Positions 25,053 to 32,486 of a stretch of DNA of 64,000 bases are shown here, one piece after another (position 1 is the stretch's first letter; every line of letters begins with the position of its first letter). This stretch comes from Hyphomonas pacifica (lineage in GTDB: Bacteria > Pseudomonadota > Alphaproteobacteria > Caulobacterales > Hyphomonadaceae), in the NCBI RefSeq assembly GCF_000682675.1, contig NZ_AWFA01000001.1:124001-188000 (forward strand). Direction: 5' to 3'. The notes under the pieces are model-generated. The model saw only the letters and a list, made by a program, of their open reading frames with translations. It did not search any database and was not told the origin of the DNA. The translations under genes were made by a program, and so were the position numbers.

Positions 25053-25259
25053 GTACAGATCGTCGTCCGCGATAACAATGTTGAGCAAGCCCTGCGCGCC
25101 CTGAAGAAAAAGATGCAGCGCGAAGGTTTGTTCCGGGAAATGAAGGCCCGTCAGTACTTCGAAAAACCTTCCGAGAAGAAAGCCCGCCAGCGCGCAGAAG
25201 CTGTTCGCCGCGCTCGCAAGCTTGCTCGTAAGCGCGCTCAGCGCGAAGGCCTGGTATAG
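25050..25259 (+). CDS. rpsU: 30S ribosomal protein S21, apparent AUC start
   Basis: 69 residues, missed by ORF finding because no standard start codon opens the frame. The translation [18 protein letters not shown], then [20 protein letters not shown] and a basic C-terminus ([16 protein letters not shown]) is full-length S21. S21 sits near the anti-Shine-Dalgarno end of 16S rRNA and helps initiation. The codon at the initiator position is ATC (25050), with GGAG seven bases upstream. A strong terminator follows at 25287. An unusual start here could allow autoregulation, as with the AUU start of infC, or could be a sequencing error. Confidence 0.92.
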   Translation: MVQIVVRDNNVEQALRALKKKMQREGLFREMKARQYFEKPSEKKARQRAEAVRRARKLARKRAQREGLV

Positions 25260-25286
25260 GCCCCTTCCCGGTTATCCGGTTTCTTT

Positions 25287-25321
25287 AAAAGCCCTGCCAG
25301 CCCGCGCTGGCGGGGCTTTTT
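25287..25321 (+). terminator. intrinsic terminator after rpsU
   Basis: AAAAGCCCTGCCAGC, loop CCGC, GCTGGCGGGGCTTTTT: a 15-bp stem with one G-U pair and a T-run, 28 bases after the rpsU stop. Confidence 0.9.
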
Positions 25322-25410
25322 GCTTTTGACCCTCCCCCTCCGTCAACATTGCAGCCCGCCTGATCCACGTGTTGAATGCAAAAAACAAACGTGTGAGGAG
25401 ATGCCGCGTC

Positions 25411-26286
25411 ATGCCAATCAATATTGAAGCCCTGGGATCAAAGGGCACCCCGCGCAGCTGGGCGTGGAATTCGAAGGATGCGCTGCTGTATGCGCTGGGC
25501 GTTGGCGCGGGAATGGCCGATCCGGTCGGCTCCGAGCTGGAATTCACCACAGAGAACACGATGGGCGTGGACCAGAAAGTGCTGCCGACCTTTGGCGTAC
25601 TGGCTGGTTTCAATGCGACAGGCGGCAAAAGCGCAATGTCGAACGCCGGCACCTATGATCCGCGCATGCTGGTACATGGCGAACAGGGCATCCGCCTGTA
25701 CCGCCAAATTCCGGTAGAGGGCGAGATCACGCTGGTGGACGAGATCACCGGCATCTACGACAAGGGCAAAGGTGCAGTCATTTCCACAAAGGCGGTCGCC
25801 ACGCTGAAGGCCGACGACCAGCCCCTGTTTGAGCTGACATCATCAGTCTTCATTGTCGGCGAAGGCGGCTTTGGCGGGGACCGAGGCCCGGCAGACGTAT
25901 CCAACAAGGCGCCCGAGCGCGAACCGGATATCAGCGTCACCTATCAGACCCGCGAGGATCAGGCCCTACTCTACCGGCTGAGCGGGGATCGCAATCCGCT
26001 GCACTCCGACAAGAAATTCTCGGATGTGGGTGGCTTTCCGAGACCCATCCTGCACGGCCTTTGCACCTATGGCTTTACCGGCCGGGCGCTGCTGGCCTCG
26101 CTTTGCGACAATGATCCGGCGCGGTTCAAGGCGATGGAGGGCCGCTTTTCATCCCCCGTGCTGCCGGGGGAGACGCTGACCATCCGGATATGGACCGGCG
26201 AAGGCGCAGACGGCACCGCCATATTCCAGACTGTCGGCGGCGATGGCCGGGTGGTGCTGAACAATGGCGGCTTTGAGTTTGGGTGA
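25411..26286 (+). CDS. MaoC-like (double hot dog) enoyl-CoA hydratase
   Basis: 291 residues forming two hot-dog domains, like the eukaryotic MFE-2 hydratase 2 and PhaJ families. The hydratase-2 motif is seen in YRLSGDRNPLHSDKKF (Asp and His catalytic) near residue 190, followed by FPRPILHGLCTYG. Such enzymes hydrate trans-2-enoyl-CoA to (R)-3-hydroxyacyl-CoA. ATG at 25411 has GAGGAG about twelve bases upstream. A single gene downstream of the rpsU terminator. Substrate chain length is unknown. Confidence 0.9.
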   Translation: MPINIEALGSKGTPRSWAWNSKDALLYALGVGAGMADPVGSELEFTTENTMGVDQKVLPTFGVLAGFNATGGKSAMSNAGTYDPRMLVHGEQGIRLYRQIPVEGEITLVDEITGIYDKGKGAVISTKAVATLKADDQPLFELTSSVFIVGEGGFGGDRGPADVSNKAPEREPDISVTYQTREDQALLYRLSGDRNPLHSDKKFSDVGGFPRPILHGLCTYGFTGRALLASLCDNDPARFKAMEGRFSSPVLPGETLTIRIWTGEGADGTAIFQTVGGDGRVVLNNGGFEFG

Positions 26287-26305
26287 GCCTGTATACTGAC
26301 GCGAC

Positions 26306-26327
26306 AAGGCGGCCCCTAAGCCGCCTT
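26306..26327 (+). terminator. hairpin between convergent maoC and ABC permease genes
   Basis: AAGGCGGC and GCCGCCTT form a perfect 8-bp stem around CCCTAA, 19 bases after the MaoC stop. CCCTTTC follows instead of a clean T-run. The left part overlaps the end of the convergent permease gene. Confidence 0.4.
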
Positions 26328-27710
26328 CCCTTTCAGGCCGATCATGCGCTTGAGGGCGCTGCCCATGTCCCCGATGCCCGCGCCATGCACGGCGCCTGCG
26401 CGGTAAACCTTGGTGGCTCCCCACAGGACCAGAGCCGTGGTAGCGGCCATGATCCCCATCTGCGCCAGAATTTCCCACATGGGCGGATCCTGCGGCATCC
26501 GAAGGATCAGCAAGAAGGGCGTGAAGAACGGAATCCACGACGCGATGTCGACAATCGGGGAGCCCGGGTCCTGAAAGGCGATGAAGATGGCAAACATCGG
26601 CAGCATCAGCAGGATCATCATCGGGCTGAGCAGGGTCTGCGCCTCCTGAATCGTGTCGCACAGGGAGCCGAGCGCCATGAAGATGACGCCATACATGACA
26701 TAGCCCAGAAGGAAGCTGATAAGGCCCGGCACAATAATGGTCGGGTTTGCCAGCGCCGACAGAAAGGGCGCGATCAGACTGCCTGTGCCGGGCACCTGGG
26801 AGGCAATCACACTTGCGCCGACAAAGGCGAACAGCCCCCATGAGATCATCATGGTGGAGGTGACCGCGAACACGGCCAGCAGTTTGCCTGCCAGCAATTG
26901 CGGCAGCTTCACAGAGGTCAGCAGCGTATCGAAAATCTTGTTGGAGCGCTCTTCGATCGTGCCCATCAGCAGATACTGAATGATCGAGAACACCATCAGC
27001 CAAAGGAAGTAAGCGAGCCCGCCCGCAACGAACATCGGCGCGCGGTCTGCCATGGTGACATCGGCGCCAGCCTCGGATTGCTCCGCCACAGGGCGAATGC
27101 GCTTTGCCGGAACCTTGAAAGCAGAATCATCGACGGTTTGCAGGAAATCCTCGCCAAGACCCGCATCTTTCAGGGCCTCACGCCGCGCGAGCCGCAACAT
27201 GGCATCTTCCGTCAGATAGCGCAGCTGGGTGACGTTTACGTCGTCACTCCAATATTCCAGCTCATCCTTTTCAGGAGACAGGACGAGCGCAGCAAACAGC
27301 GGCTTGTCGCCCACAGGGCCGGAAACGGTCTTCTCTCCCAGCAGATAGGGGCGCAGGCCATCAATCGTGTCGGCAGGTGCAGGCACGCGGATGAACTTTC
27401 GGTCTGCCTGCGAACTGGCAATCTGCGCGCTTGCCTGATCCGTCATGTCCATCTGAGCTGCCAGCTCGCTGGCGGTTTCACGGTCAGCCTCCTCGCGGCG
27501 CTGGAATTCGGCCTCGATGGCATCGGCGTAGAGCGTGCTGCCCGGCTCGACCACGGCATAGTATCGCACCGGGGATGATTGCGCGGCAAACCCGGCCAAA
27601 CTGCCACCAATGATCATGAAGAAAGGCACAGCGGCCAGGCTGAGCCAAAAGCCCCAGGCCTTCACATAGCCCAGATAGTCGCGTCGGAAGATCAGCAATA
27701 TGTTGCGCAT
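26316..27710 (-). CDS. ABC-2 type exporter permease, NatB-like
   Basis: 464 residues. One N-terminal helix (AWGFWLSLAAVPFFMIIGGSL), a large extracytoplasmic domain to about residue 230, then five or six helices, including FLWLMVFSIIQYLLMGTIEERSNKIFDTLL, which holds the ABC-2 permease motif. NatAB in Bacillus exports sodium; the substrate of alphaproteobacterial members is unknown. The start overlaps the stop of the ATPase gene (TGATG), so the two are translationally coupled. Confidence 0.9.
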   Translation of the reverse strand: MRNILLIFRRDYLGYVKAWGFWLSLAAVPFFMIIGGSLAGFAAQSSPVRYYAVVEPGSTLYADAIEAEFQRREEADRETASELAAQMDMTDQASAQIASSQADRKFIRVPAPADTIDGLRPYLLGEKTVSGPVGDKPLFAALVLSPEKDELEYWSDDVNVTQLRYLTEDAMLRLARREALKDAGLGEDFLQTVDDSAFKVPAKRIRPVAEQSEAGADVTMADRAPMFVAGGLAYFLWLMVFSIIQYLLMGTIEERSNKIFDTLLTSVKLPQLLAGKLLAVFAVTSTMMISWGLFAFVGASVIASQVPGTGSLIAPFLSALANPTIIVPGLISFLLGYVMYGVIFMALGSLCDTIQEAQTLLSPMMILLMLPMFAIFIAFQDPGSPIVDIASWIPFFTPFLLILRMPQDPPMWEILAQMGIMAATTALVLWGATKVYRAGAVHGAGIGDMGSALKRMIGLKGKAA

Positions 27711-28678
27711 CAGGCGGCCTCCCCTTCTGCCGCTTCAGAGGCCGCAAGCGCCTCGGCATCGGCCTCTCCCACCAGCGACACAAAGACATCCCGCAGCCGG
27801 GCTTCATCCGGTGCAAAGCCCCGGATGGGCGCGCCTGCCTCCAGCGCCGCGCGAAGGGCATCTTGTGCCTCACGCCCGCGTGGCAGTTCGATGCGCCAAG
27901 TGTCGCCATGGGCTTCATCGGCAATACGGGTGGCATCAAAGCCGGTATTGGCAAGCGCCGCAGCCATGTCAAAGCCCGGCTCTACCGTGATCCGTGCGCC
28001 CTGCCCCAGTGTAGAAAAGGCCTCCGCCAGCGTACCATCCAGCACCTTGCGGCCTCGCGCCATCATGATGATGCGATCGCACAGGCGTTCGGCGTGTTCC
28101 ATGACATGGGTGGAAAACAGGATCGTTGCACCGCGATCATGCTCGGCGCGGATCAGGTCTTCCAGAGCTTGCTGATTGACCGGGTCCAAACCAGAGAAAG
28201 GCTCATCCAGAATCAGGAAGTCCGGCCGGTGGGCCAGTGTGGAGAGAATCTGCACCTTTTGCGCCATGCCCTTTGAGAGCTTGGAAATGCGCGCACGGCT
28301 GAATTCATCCAGCCCGGTTGCCTGCAGCAGCTCATCGGCGCGCGCCCTGGCATCATTTGCCGACAGGCCTTTCAGGCGTGCAAAATGGGTAATCGTGTCG
28401 CGGGCGGTCATCTTCTTGTAGAGACCGCGCTCTTCCGGCAGGAAGCCGACACGTTTCAGGGCTTCGATGCCCGGTGCCCTGCCAAACAGCTCCACGTGGC
28501 CGTCATCGGGCGGCATAACGCCCAGCGCCATGCGCAGACTGGTCGACTTGCCCGCCCCGTTAGGACCAAGGAAACCGATGATCTGCCCCTCGGGGACTTC
28601 CATCGACAAATTATCGACGGCGGTGAAATGGCCGAAGCGTTTTGTCACGGAAGACAGGACAAGGGGAGAGACGGGCAT
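27710..28678 (-). CDS. ABC transporter ATP-binding protein, NatA-like
   Basis: 322 residues. Walker A GPNGAGKSTSLRMALG, signature LSKGMAQKVQILSTLA (degenerate LSGGQ), Walker B FLILDEPFSGLD and the H-loop STHVMEHAERL are all present. A C-terminal extension of about 100 residues ends in acidic and Ala-rich sequence (LAASEAAEGEAA). It energises the permease encoded next. First gene of the two-gene unit. Confidence 0.93.
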   Translation of the reverse strand: MPVSPLVLSSVTKRFGHFTAVDNLSMEVPEGQIIGFLGPNGAGKSTSLRMALGVMPPDDGHVELFGRAPGIEALKRVGFLPEERGLYKKMTARDTITHFARLKGLSANDARARADELLQATGLDEFSRARISKLSKGMAQKVQILSTLAHRPDFLILDEPFSGLDPVNQQALEDLIRAEHDRGATILFSTHVMEHAERLCDRIIMMARGRKVLDGTLAEAFSTLGQGARITVEPGFDMAAALANTGFDATRIADEAHGDTWRIELPRGREAQDALRAALEAGAPIRGFAPDEARLRDVFVSLVGEADAEALAASEAAEGEAA

Positions 28679-28794
28679 AAGCTTTCAGCCTTTCCAGCGT
28701 ATCGACAGACACGCACAGCGATTCTCGATAAGGATAAAAGTCATTTGCCTGCAACGCCTTGCCAAGCCCTTAAAGGAGTCGCAGCATACCCGAA

Positions 28795-29055
28795 ATGAAG
28801 CGCATCGGCCCTCTTTTTCCGCCTGCAGGGCACCCTCGCCCGGCGACAGACACGGATTTGGCCCCTGGAAACAGGACACTGCGCAGCTATGCGCTTCAAT
28901 TGGCGCGCATTGAAGCCGCTCTCACCAGAATGGATGCCGGACAATATGGGCGGTGTACGCAATGCAATGCGCCTATCCCGATCCACCAGCTGGAAGCAGA
29001 TCCGGCCCTGTCAGCCTGTTCGAATTGTGAGGAACCTGCAGACCAAGTCATCTGA
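28795..29055 (+). CDS. short DksA/TraR-type zinc-finger protein
   Basis: 86 residues. The C-terminus has a four-cysteine finger CTQCNAPIPIHQLEADPA with the second pair CSNC, spaced C-x2-C-x17-C-x2-C as in DksA/TraR. The N-terminal coiled coil is very short (RSYALQLARIEAALTRMDAGQYGR), much shorter than in DksA, resembling TraR or the short YbiI-like proteins. Such proteins enter the RNA polymerase secondary channel. Whether this one can is unclear given the missing coiled-coil tip. Confidence 0.85.
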   Translation: MKRIGPLFPPAGHPRPATDTDLAPGNRTLRSYALQLARIEAALTRMDAGQYGRCTQCNAPIPIHQLEADPALSACSNCEEPADQVI

Positions 29056-29069
29056 CAAACAGGCTCGCG

Positions 29070-29372
29070 TCAGATCATGACTCCGAACAGCCAGATGAAG
29101 AATTGCACAATCAAGGCCGTCACAATCAGCATCACCACGGTGGCCATCCAACGCCCGCCAAGATTCAGCAGCAGGCCAGCTGCCACGCCGACAATCGCCA
29201 TAAGGCCAAGTGATATGATCCAGTTGATGCCGATCGCAATGGCCAGGACGGCATAGCCGACCATCATGATGACAATCAGACCGCCCCAAGTGCTTCCCGT
29301 GATGAAACCATCCCAGGTCGACTTCTGGTCGGTGATGTCCATTTCTCCGCGATGATATTCGCTGGCTGCCAT
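29070..29372 (-). CDS. aa3-type cytochrome c oxidase subunit IV family protein
   Basis: 100 residues. The N-terminal EYHRGEMDITDQKSTWDGF matches the bacterial aa3 oxidase subunit IV family (PF07835). Family members are usually single-helix peptides of around 50-70 residues; this one has further helices (AIVGVAAGLLLNLG and VVMLIVTALIVQFFIWLF), a longer form. GGGGAG precedes the ATG by eight bases. No oxidase genes lie nearby. It is convergent with the DksA-like gene. Confidence 0.82.
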   Translation of the reverse strand: MAASEYHRGEMDITDQKSTWDGFITGSTWGGLIVIMMVGYAVLAIAIGINWIISLGLMAIVGVAAGLLLNLGGRWMATVVMLIVTALIVQFFIWLFGVMI

Positions 29373-29454
29373 GTGGGCGCTCCCCGTGAAATACGTAACG
29401 TTCCGGGTAATATATGAGGCGCGGCACGGGTCAAGCGCGTCAAAGCGCTACAGG

Positions 29455-29898
29455 TCAGTTCAAACGCTGTTTCTGATTTGGTTTTTTCGGCGTGAAGACG
29501 TGCGGAAGCGGCGCGGCGGGCACCCCCTCTTCCTTCAGGGCTTCTGATTCCTCTGGCGTGGTCTCGCCCCAGATCGGGCGGCTGTCCTGTTCGCCATAGA
29601 ACATGGAGCGCGCCTCATCCGCGAAACTGTCGCCGACATAATCGAAATTCTTGGCCACATGATCGCGCGCCTTGCGGGCAAACTCCCGGAACACCTGTTC
29701 TTCATCCGAGCCGGTCTTGGCCTTGGCTTCGGACGTACGCACGGAAGGCGCCATGATCTGCTTTGCGACATTGGCTCCGCCGCAGTCGATGCAACTGACC
29801 AGCTTGCGGGCGGCCTGCTCGTCAAACGCCGAGGACGAGGCAAACCATGCCTCGAACTCGTGCTCGCAATCGCCGCAGATGAGCGCGTATCTGATCAT
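29455..29898 (-). CDS. DUF1178 domain protein
   Basis: 147 residues. The start MIRYALICGDCEHEFEAWFASS with a second pair CIDCGG makes a zinc-ribbon-like N-terminus, hallmark of DUF1178. The C-terminal EARSMFYGEQDSRPIWGETTPEES is also family-typical. Function unknown. It lies 12 bases after grxC in the same direction; this neighbourhood with glutaredoxin and ComF is common in Alphaproteobacteria. Confidence 0.9.
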   Translation of the reverse strand: MIRYALICGDCEHEFEAWFASSSAFDEQAARKLVSCIDCGGANVAKQIMAPSVRTSEAKAKTGSDEEQVFREFARKARDHVAKNFDYVGDSFADEARSMFYGEQDSRPIWGETTPEESEALKEEGVPAAPLPHVFTPKKPNQKQRLN

Positions 29899-29910
29899 GG
29901 CGTGCCTACC

Positions 29911-30168
29911 TTATGCCTCCAGCATGGCGTCCAGCTTGCCGGAGCGTTCCAGAGCCATCATGTCGTCACAGCCGCCAATGTGCTGATCGCCGATGAAGAT
30001 TTGCGGGAAAGTGCGACCGCCATTGGCGCGCTCGATCATTTCGGCCTTCTTTTCGGCATCCATGCCGGCATCAATCTCCTCAAAGGCAACATTCTTCTCT
30101 TTCAGGAGAGCGACGGCGCGGCTGCAATAAGGGCAGAATTGGCGCGTATAGATCGTGACATCAGCCAT
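29911..30168 (-). CDS. grxC: glutaredoxin 3
   Basis: 85 residues. The redox site CPYC follows the first strand (VTIYTRQFCPYC), and TFPQIFIGDQHIGGCDDM holds the cis-proline and the glutathione-binding GG-C-D-D motif. It reduces disulfides and glutathionylated proteins with glutathione. ATG at 30168 is preferred; the frame is open further upstream without homology. Middle of a leftward comF-grxC-DUF1178 run. Confidence 0.95.
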   Translation of the reverse strand: MADVTIYTRQFCPYCSRAVALLKEKNVAFEEIDAGMDAEKKAEMIERANGGRTFPQIFIGDQHIGGCDDMMALERSGKLDAMLEA

Positions 30169-30208
30169 GTTTGAAGCTCCGAATAGTGAAATTGAAATCT
30201 GACCTCTT

Positions 30209-30949
30209 CTATATGGTAACATCTGTTTCGCGCACAACGCGGGCAAGCACCAACACGTCCACTTGTCGAGCACCTGCCTTGAACAGGGCACGCGTGCACG
30301 CAGACAGCGTGGCGCCGGTCGTCAGGACATCATCCACCAGCAAGATGCGTTTACCCTGCACATGCCCAAGCGCACGGGGAGAGACCGCGAACGCCCCTGC
30401 CACATTGCGGCGGCGGGCCCTGGCAGAGAGACCGCCCTGCGTCGGCGTGCGCCGCTTGCGCTTCAGGGCGCTGACCCGGCATGGCACGCCGGTCCTGGCC
30501 GATAGCGCGGTGGCGAGCCAGGCAGACTGATTGAAGCCGCGCGAGACGAGCCGCGTATAGTGCAAGGGCACGGGAACGATCAGGTCGGCTTCTGCCAGCA
30601 GGGCCTGCCCGGCCTGCGCCATCCATCCGCTCATCACCTGAATGCCATCACGCCGTCCGGAGCGCTTGAGGTCCAGCACGATGCGACGGCTGGCCTGTTC
30701 ATAGACCATGGCGGCACGGGCGTGGGCCCAGCGCGGGGGCCTGGCGATGCAGGCCGCGCACTGTGCCCCGGTTCCCAAATCCATCTCCATCGGGCTGCCA
30801 CAGCTTTCACAGACTGGGCCGGAAATGAAGCCGATGGCCGCAAACTCGGCGGGCGACAGAGGCCCCTTGCCCGCGCCCCGCTGACCACTGACCAGCGATC
30901 GAGGTGGCCAGAGAAAATCCGCCAGCCTCCGCAAAAATTGCTTTGCCAT
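30209..30949 (-). CDS. comF: ComF family protein (phosphoribosyltransferase-like)
   Basis: About 246 residues. An N-terminal zinc-ribbon-like part (CESCG and CAAC pairs) and a PRTase-fold C-terminus with the PRPP motif ILLVDDVLTTGATLSAC. ComF/GntX proteins take part in DNA uptake or use of DNA as a nutrient in other bacteria; their activity is not settled. Start choice: ATG at 30949 (MAKQFLRRLADFLWPPR) has AGGG at suitable spacing and the typical N-terminus. Starts at 30967 and 30979 are possible; the last would overlap the divergent methyltransferase start. Confidence 0.9.
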   Translation of the reverse strand: MAKQFLRRLADFLWPPRSLVSGQRGAGKGPLSPAEFAAIGFISGPVCESCGSPMEMDLGTGAQCAACIARPPRWAHARAAMVYEQASRRIVLDLKRSGRRDGIQVMSGWMAQAGQALLAEADLIVPVPLHYTRLVSRGFNQSAWLATALSARTGVPCRVSALKRKRRTPTQGGLSARARRRNVAGAFAVSPRALGHVQGKRILLVDDVLTTGATLSACTRALFKAGARQVDVLVLARVVRETDVTI

Positions 30950-30977
30950 AAGTCCCTGCAGGTCCATATCGCCGCCC

Positions 30978-31883
30978 ATGACCTCTCCGCCTGCTGCCCC
31001 GCCCCGCCTGTTTGACCGCGCCCGCGTGGCACGCAATCGTGACAGAGCCGCCGCAAACTATCCAGACTATGCGTTCCTGAAGGCACGCGTGTCGAGAGAC
31101 ATTGCCGAGCGTCTTGAGGATACTTCCCACAATTTCCCCCATGCGCTGGAACTGGGCGCGCATGATGGCCAGTTGAGCCACCTTCTGCTGGAGACCGGCA
31201 AGATCGAGCAGATCAAGTCAGCAGATATTTCGCAAAAGATGGTCGAGCGGATGCAGGCAAGCGGTCTGACGGCTCGCCTGATGGATGAGGAGATGCTGGA
31301 GGTGGAACCGGCCAGCCTGGACCTGATCGCGTCTGCCTTGTCACTGCACTGGGTGAACGATTTGCCGGGCACGCTGATCCAGATCCGCAAGGCGCTGAAA
31401 CCGGACGGCCTGTTCCTGGGCGCTCTGTTTGGCGCAGGCACGCTGGCGGAGCTACGCGCCTGCCTGATGGAAGCAGAAACTGAGCTGAAGGGCGGCATTG
31501 CCCCGCGTATCTCCCCCCTGCCTGGCCTGCAGGACCTGGCTGCGCTGATGCAGCGGGCGGGCTTTACCCTGCCGGTTGTGGACCGGGAAACCGTGACGGT
31601 ACGCTATGCCTCGCCGCTGAAGCTGCTGGAGGATTTGAAAGGCATGGGAGAGCGCGCCGCATTCACGCCGGGCACAGGGCGACCTTTGCCGCGCAGCGTG
31701 CTGATGCGGACGCTGGAGCTGTATCTGGAAAATTATCGCGACCTGGACGGCAAGGTCCGCGCAAGCTTCGAGATTGTGCACCTATCAGGCTGGGCACCAG
31801 CAGACTCGCAGCCAAGGCCCCTTAGGCCCGGCAGCGCAAAGGCCAGCCTGGCGGACGCAGTACGAAATCATGGGACAGCCTGA
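30978..31883 (+). CDS. SAM-dependent methyltransferase-fold protein, NDUFAF5-like
   Basis: 301 residues. Class I SAM fold: motif I ALELGAHDGQLSHLL, motif II DLIASALSLHWVNDLPGTL, typical of the BioC/NDUFAF5 group. The N-terminal FDRARVARNRDRAA matches the group too. The mitochondrial homologue NDUFAF5 hydroxylates an arginine of complex I subunit NDUFS7; alphaproteobacterial members may assist complex I likewise. Divergent from comF with starts under 30 bases apart, so their promoters must overlap the opposite coding region. Confidence 0.85.
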   Translation: MTSPPAAPPRLFDRARVARNRDRAAANYPDYAFLKARVSRDIAERLEDTSHNFPHALELGAHDGQLSHLLLETGKIEQIKSADISQKMVERMQASGLTARLMDEEMLEVEPASLDLIASALSLHWVNDLPGTLIQIRKALKPDGLFLGALFGAGTLAELRACLMEAETELKGGIAPRISPLPGLQDLAALMQRAGFTLPVVDRETVTVRYASPLKLLEDLKGMGERAAFTPGTGRPLPRSVLMRTLELYLENYRDLDGKVRASFEIVHLSGWAPADSQPRPLRPGSAKASLADAVRNHGTA

Positions 31884-31893
31884 AGCGGCTGAC

Positions 31894-32067
31894 TTAGCCC
31901 ATTTTTGTTTCAACGGTGCTGAATGTACCGTTGATGGATGTCGCGATGGCTGTGACGCCGCCAATGATGGCAAGGGCTATCAAAGCGACGACAAGTCCAT
32001 ACTCCACGGCTGTGGCACCGGATTCCTGGCGAAAATACTGGCGCAGGGCAACTTTCAGGTTTGACAT
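31894..32067 (-). CDS. orphan Flp-family type IVb pilin
   Basis: 57 residues, in the short gap between the methyltransferase and mutT. The sequence has a basic leader, then QESGATAVEYGLVVALIALA, the Flp/Fap prepilin motif (G then A-T-A-V-E-Y-G-L) with a single hydrophobic helix; the mature pilin would begin after the glycine. Flp pilins are cut by TadV/CpaA-type peptidase and polymerised by the Tad machinery. No tad/cpa gene is in the window. The ATG lies two bases after the mutT stop, with GGAG inside the last codons of mutT, so it belongs to the ppi-argJ-mutT unit. Confidence 0.85.
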   Translation of the reverse strand: MSNLKVALRQYFRQESGATAVEYGLVVALIALAIIGGVTAIATSINGTFSTVETKMG

Positions 32068-32069
32068 GG

Positions 32070-32486
32070 TCACTCCAAGTCTGACTTTTTACCCGAAAGC
32101 ACGTCAAACAGGGGAATGTCTGCCGCCGGCGCCGGATAGGTGTGCAGATCCAGCGGCCTGACCCAAGCGAAGCTCTGCCCCTCTCTTGGATGCAAGTCGC
32201 CCTCCCAGCACTCACAGCCAAAGAGTGGCATCAAAAGGTGAAAATCCGGATAACCAAAACTCGCAAAAGTGATTGGTTTCAATGAAGTTTGATCGACCCT
32301 GATGGCAAGTTCCTCCTCAAGCTCCCGCACAAGAGCCCGTTCAGGGGTCTCTCCAGCCTCAACCTTGCCGCCAGGAAACTCCCACAGTCCGGCCATGGAC
32401 TTCCCCTCTGGCCGCTGGGCGAGAAGCACACGCCCCTGTTTGTCATACAACGCAGCCGCAACGACGAGCACCATTCGGCGCGTCAT
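32070..32486 (-). CDS. mutT: 8-oxo-dGTP diphosphatase, MutT-type Nudix
   Basis: 138 residues. The Nudix box reads GGKVEAGETPERALVRELEE followed by ELAI, in the MutT context LAQRPEGKSMAGLWEFPGG. It hydrolyses 8-oxo-dGTP and so prevents A-to-C mutations. The ATG at 32486 overlaps the argJ stop as ATGA. argJ followed by mutT is a frequent alphaproteobacterial pair. Confidence 0.93.
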   Translation of the reverse strand: MTRRMVLVVAAALYDKQGRVLLAQRPEGKSMAGLWEFPGGKVEAGETPERALVRELEEELAIRVDQTSLKPITFASFGYPDFHLLMPLFGCECWEGDLHPREGQSFAWVRPLDLHTYPAPAADIPLFDVLSGKKSDLE

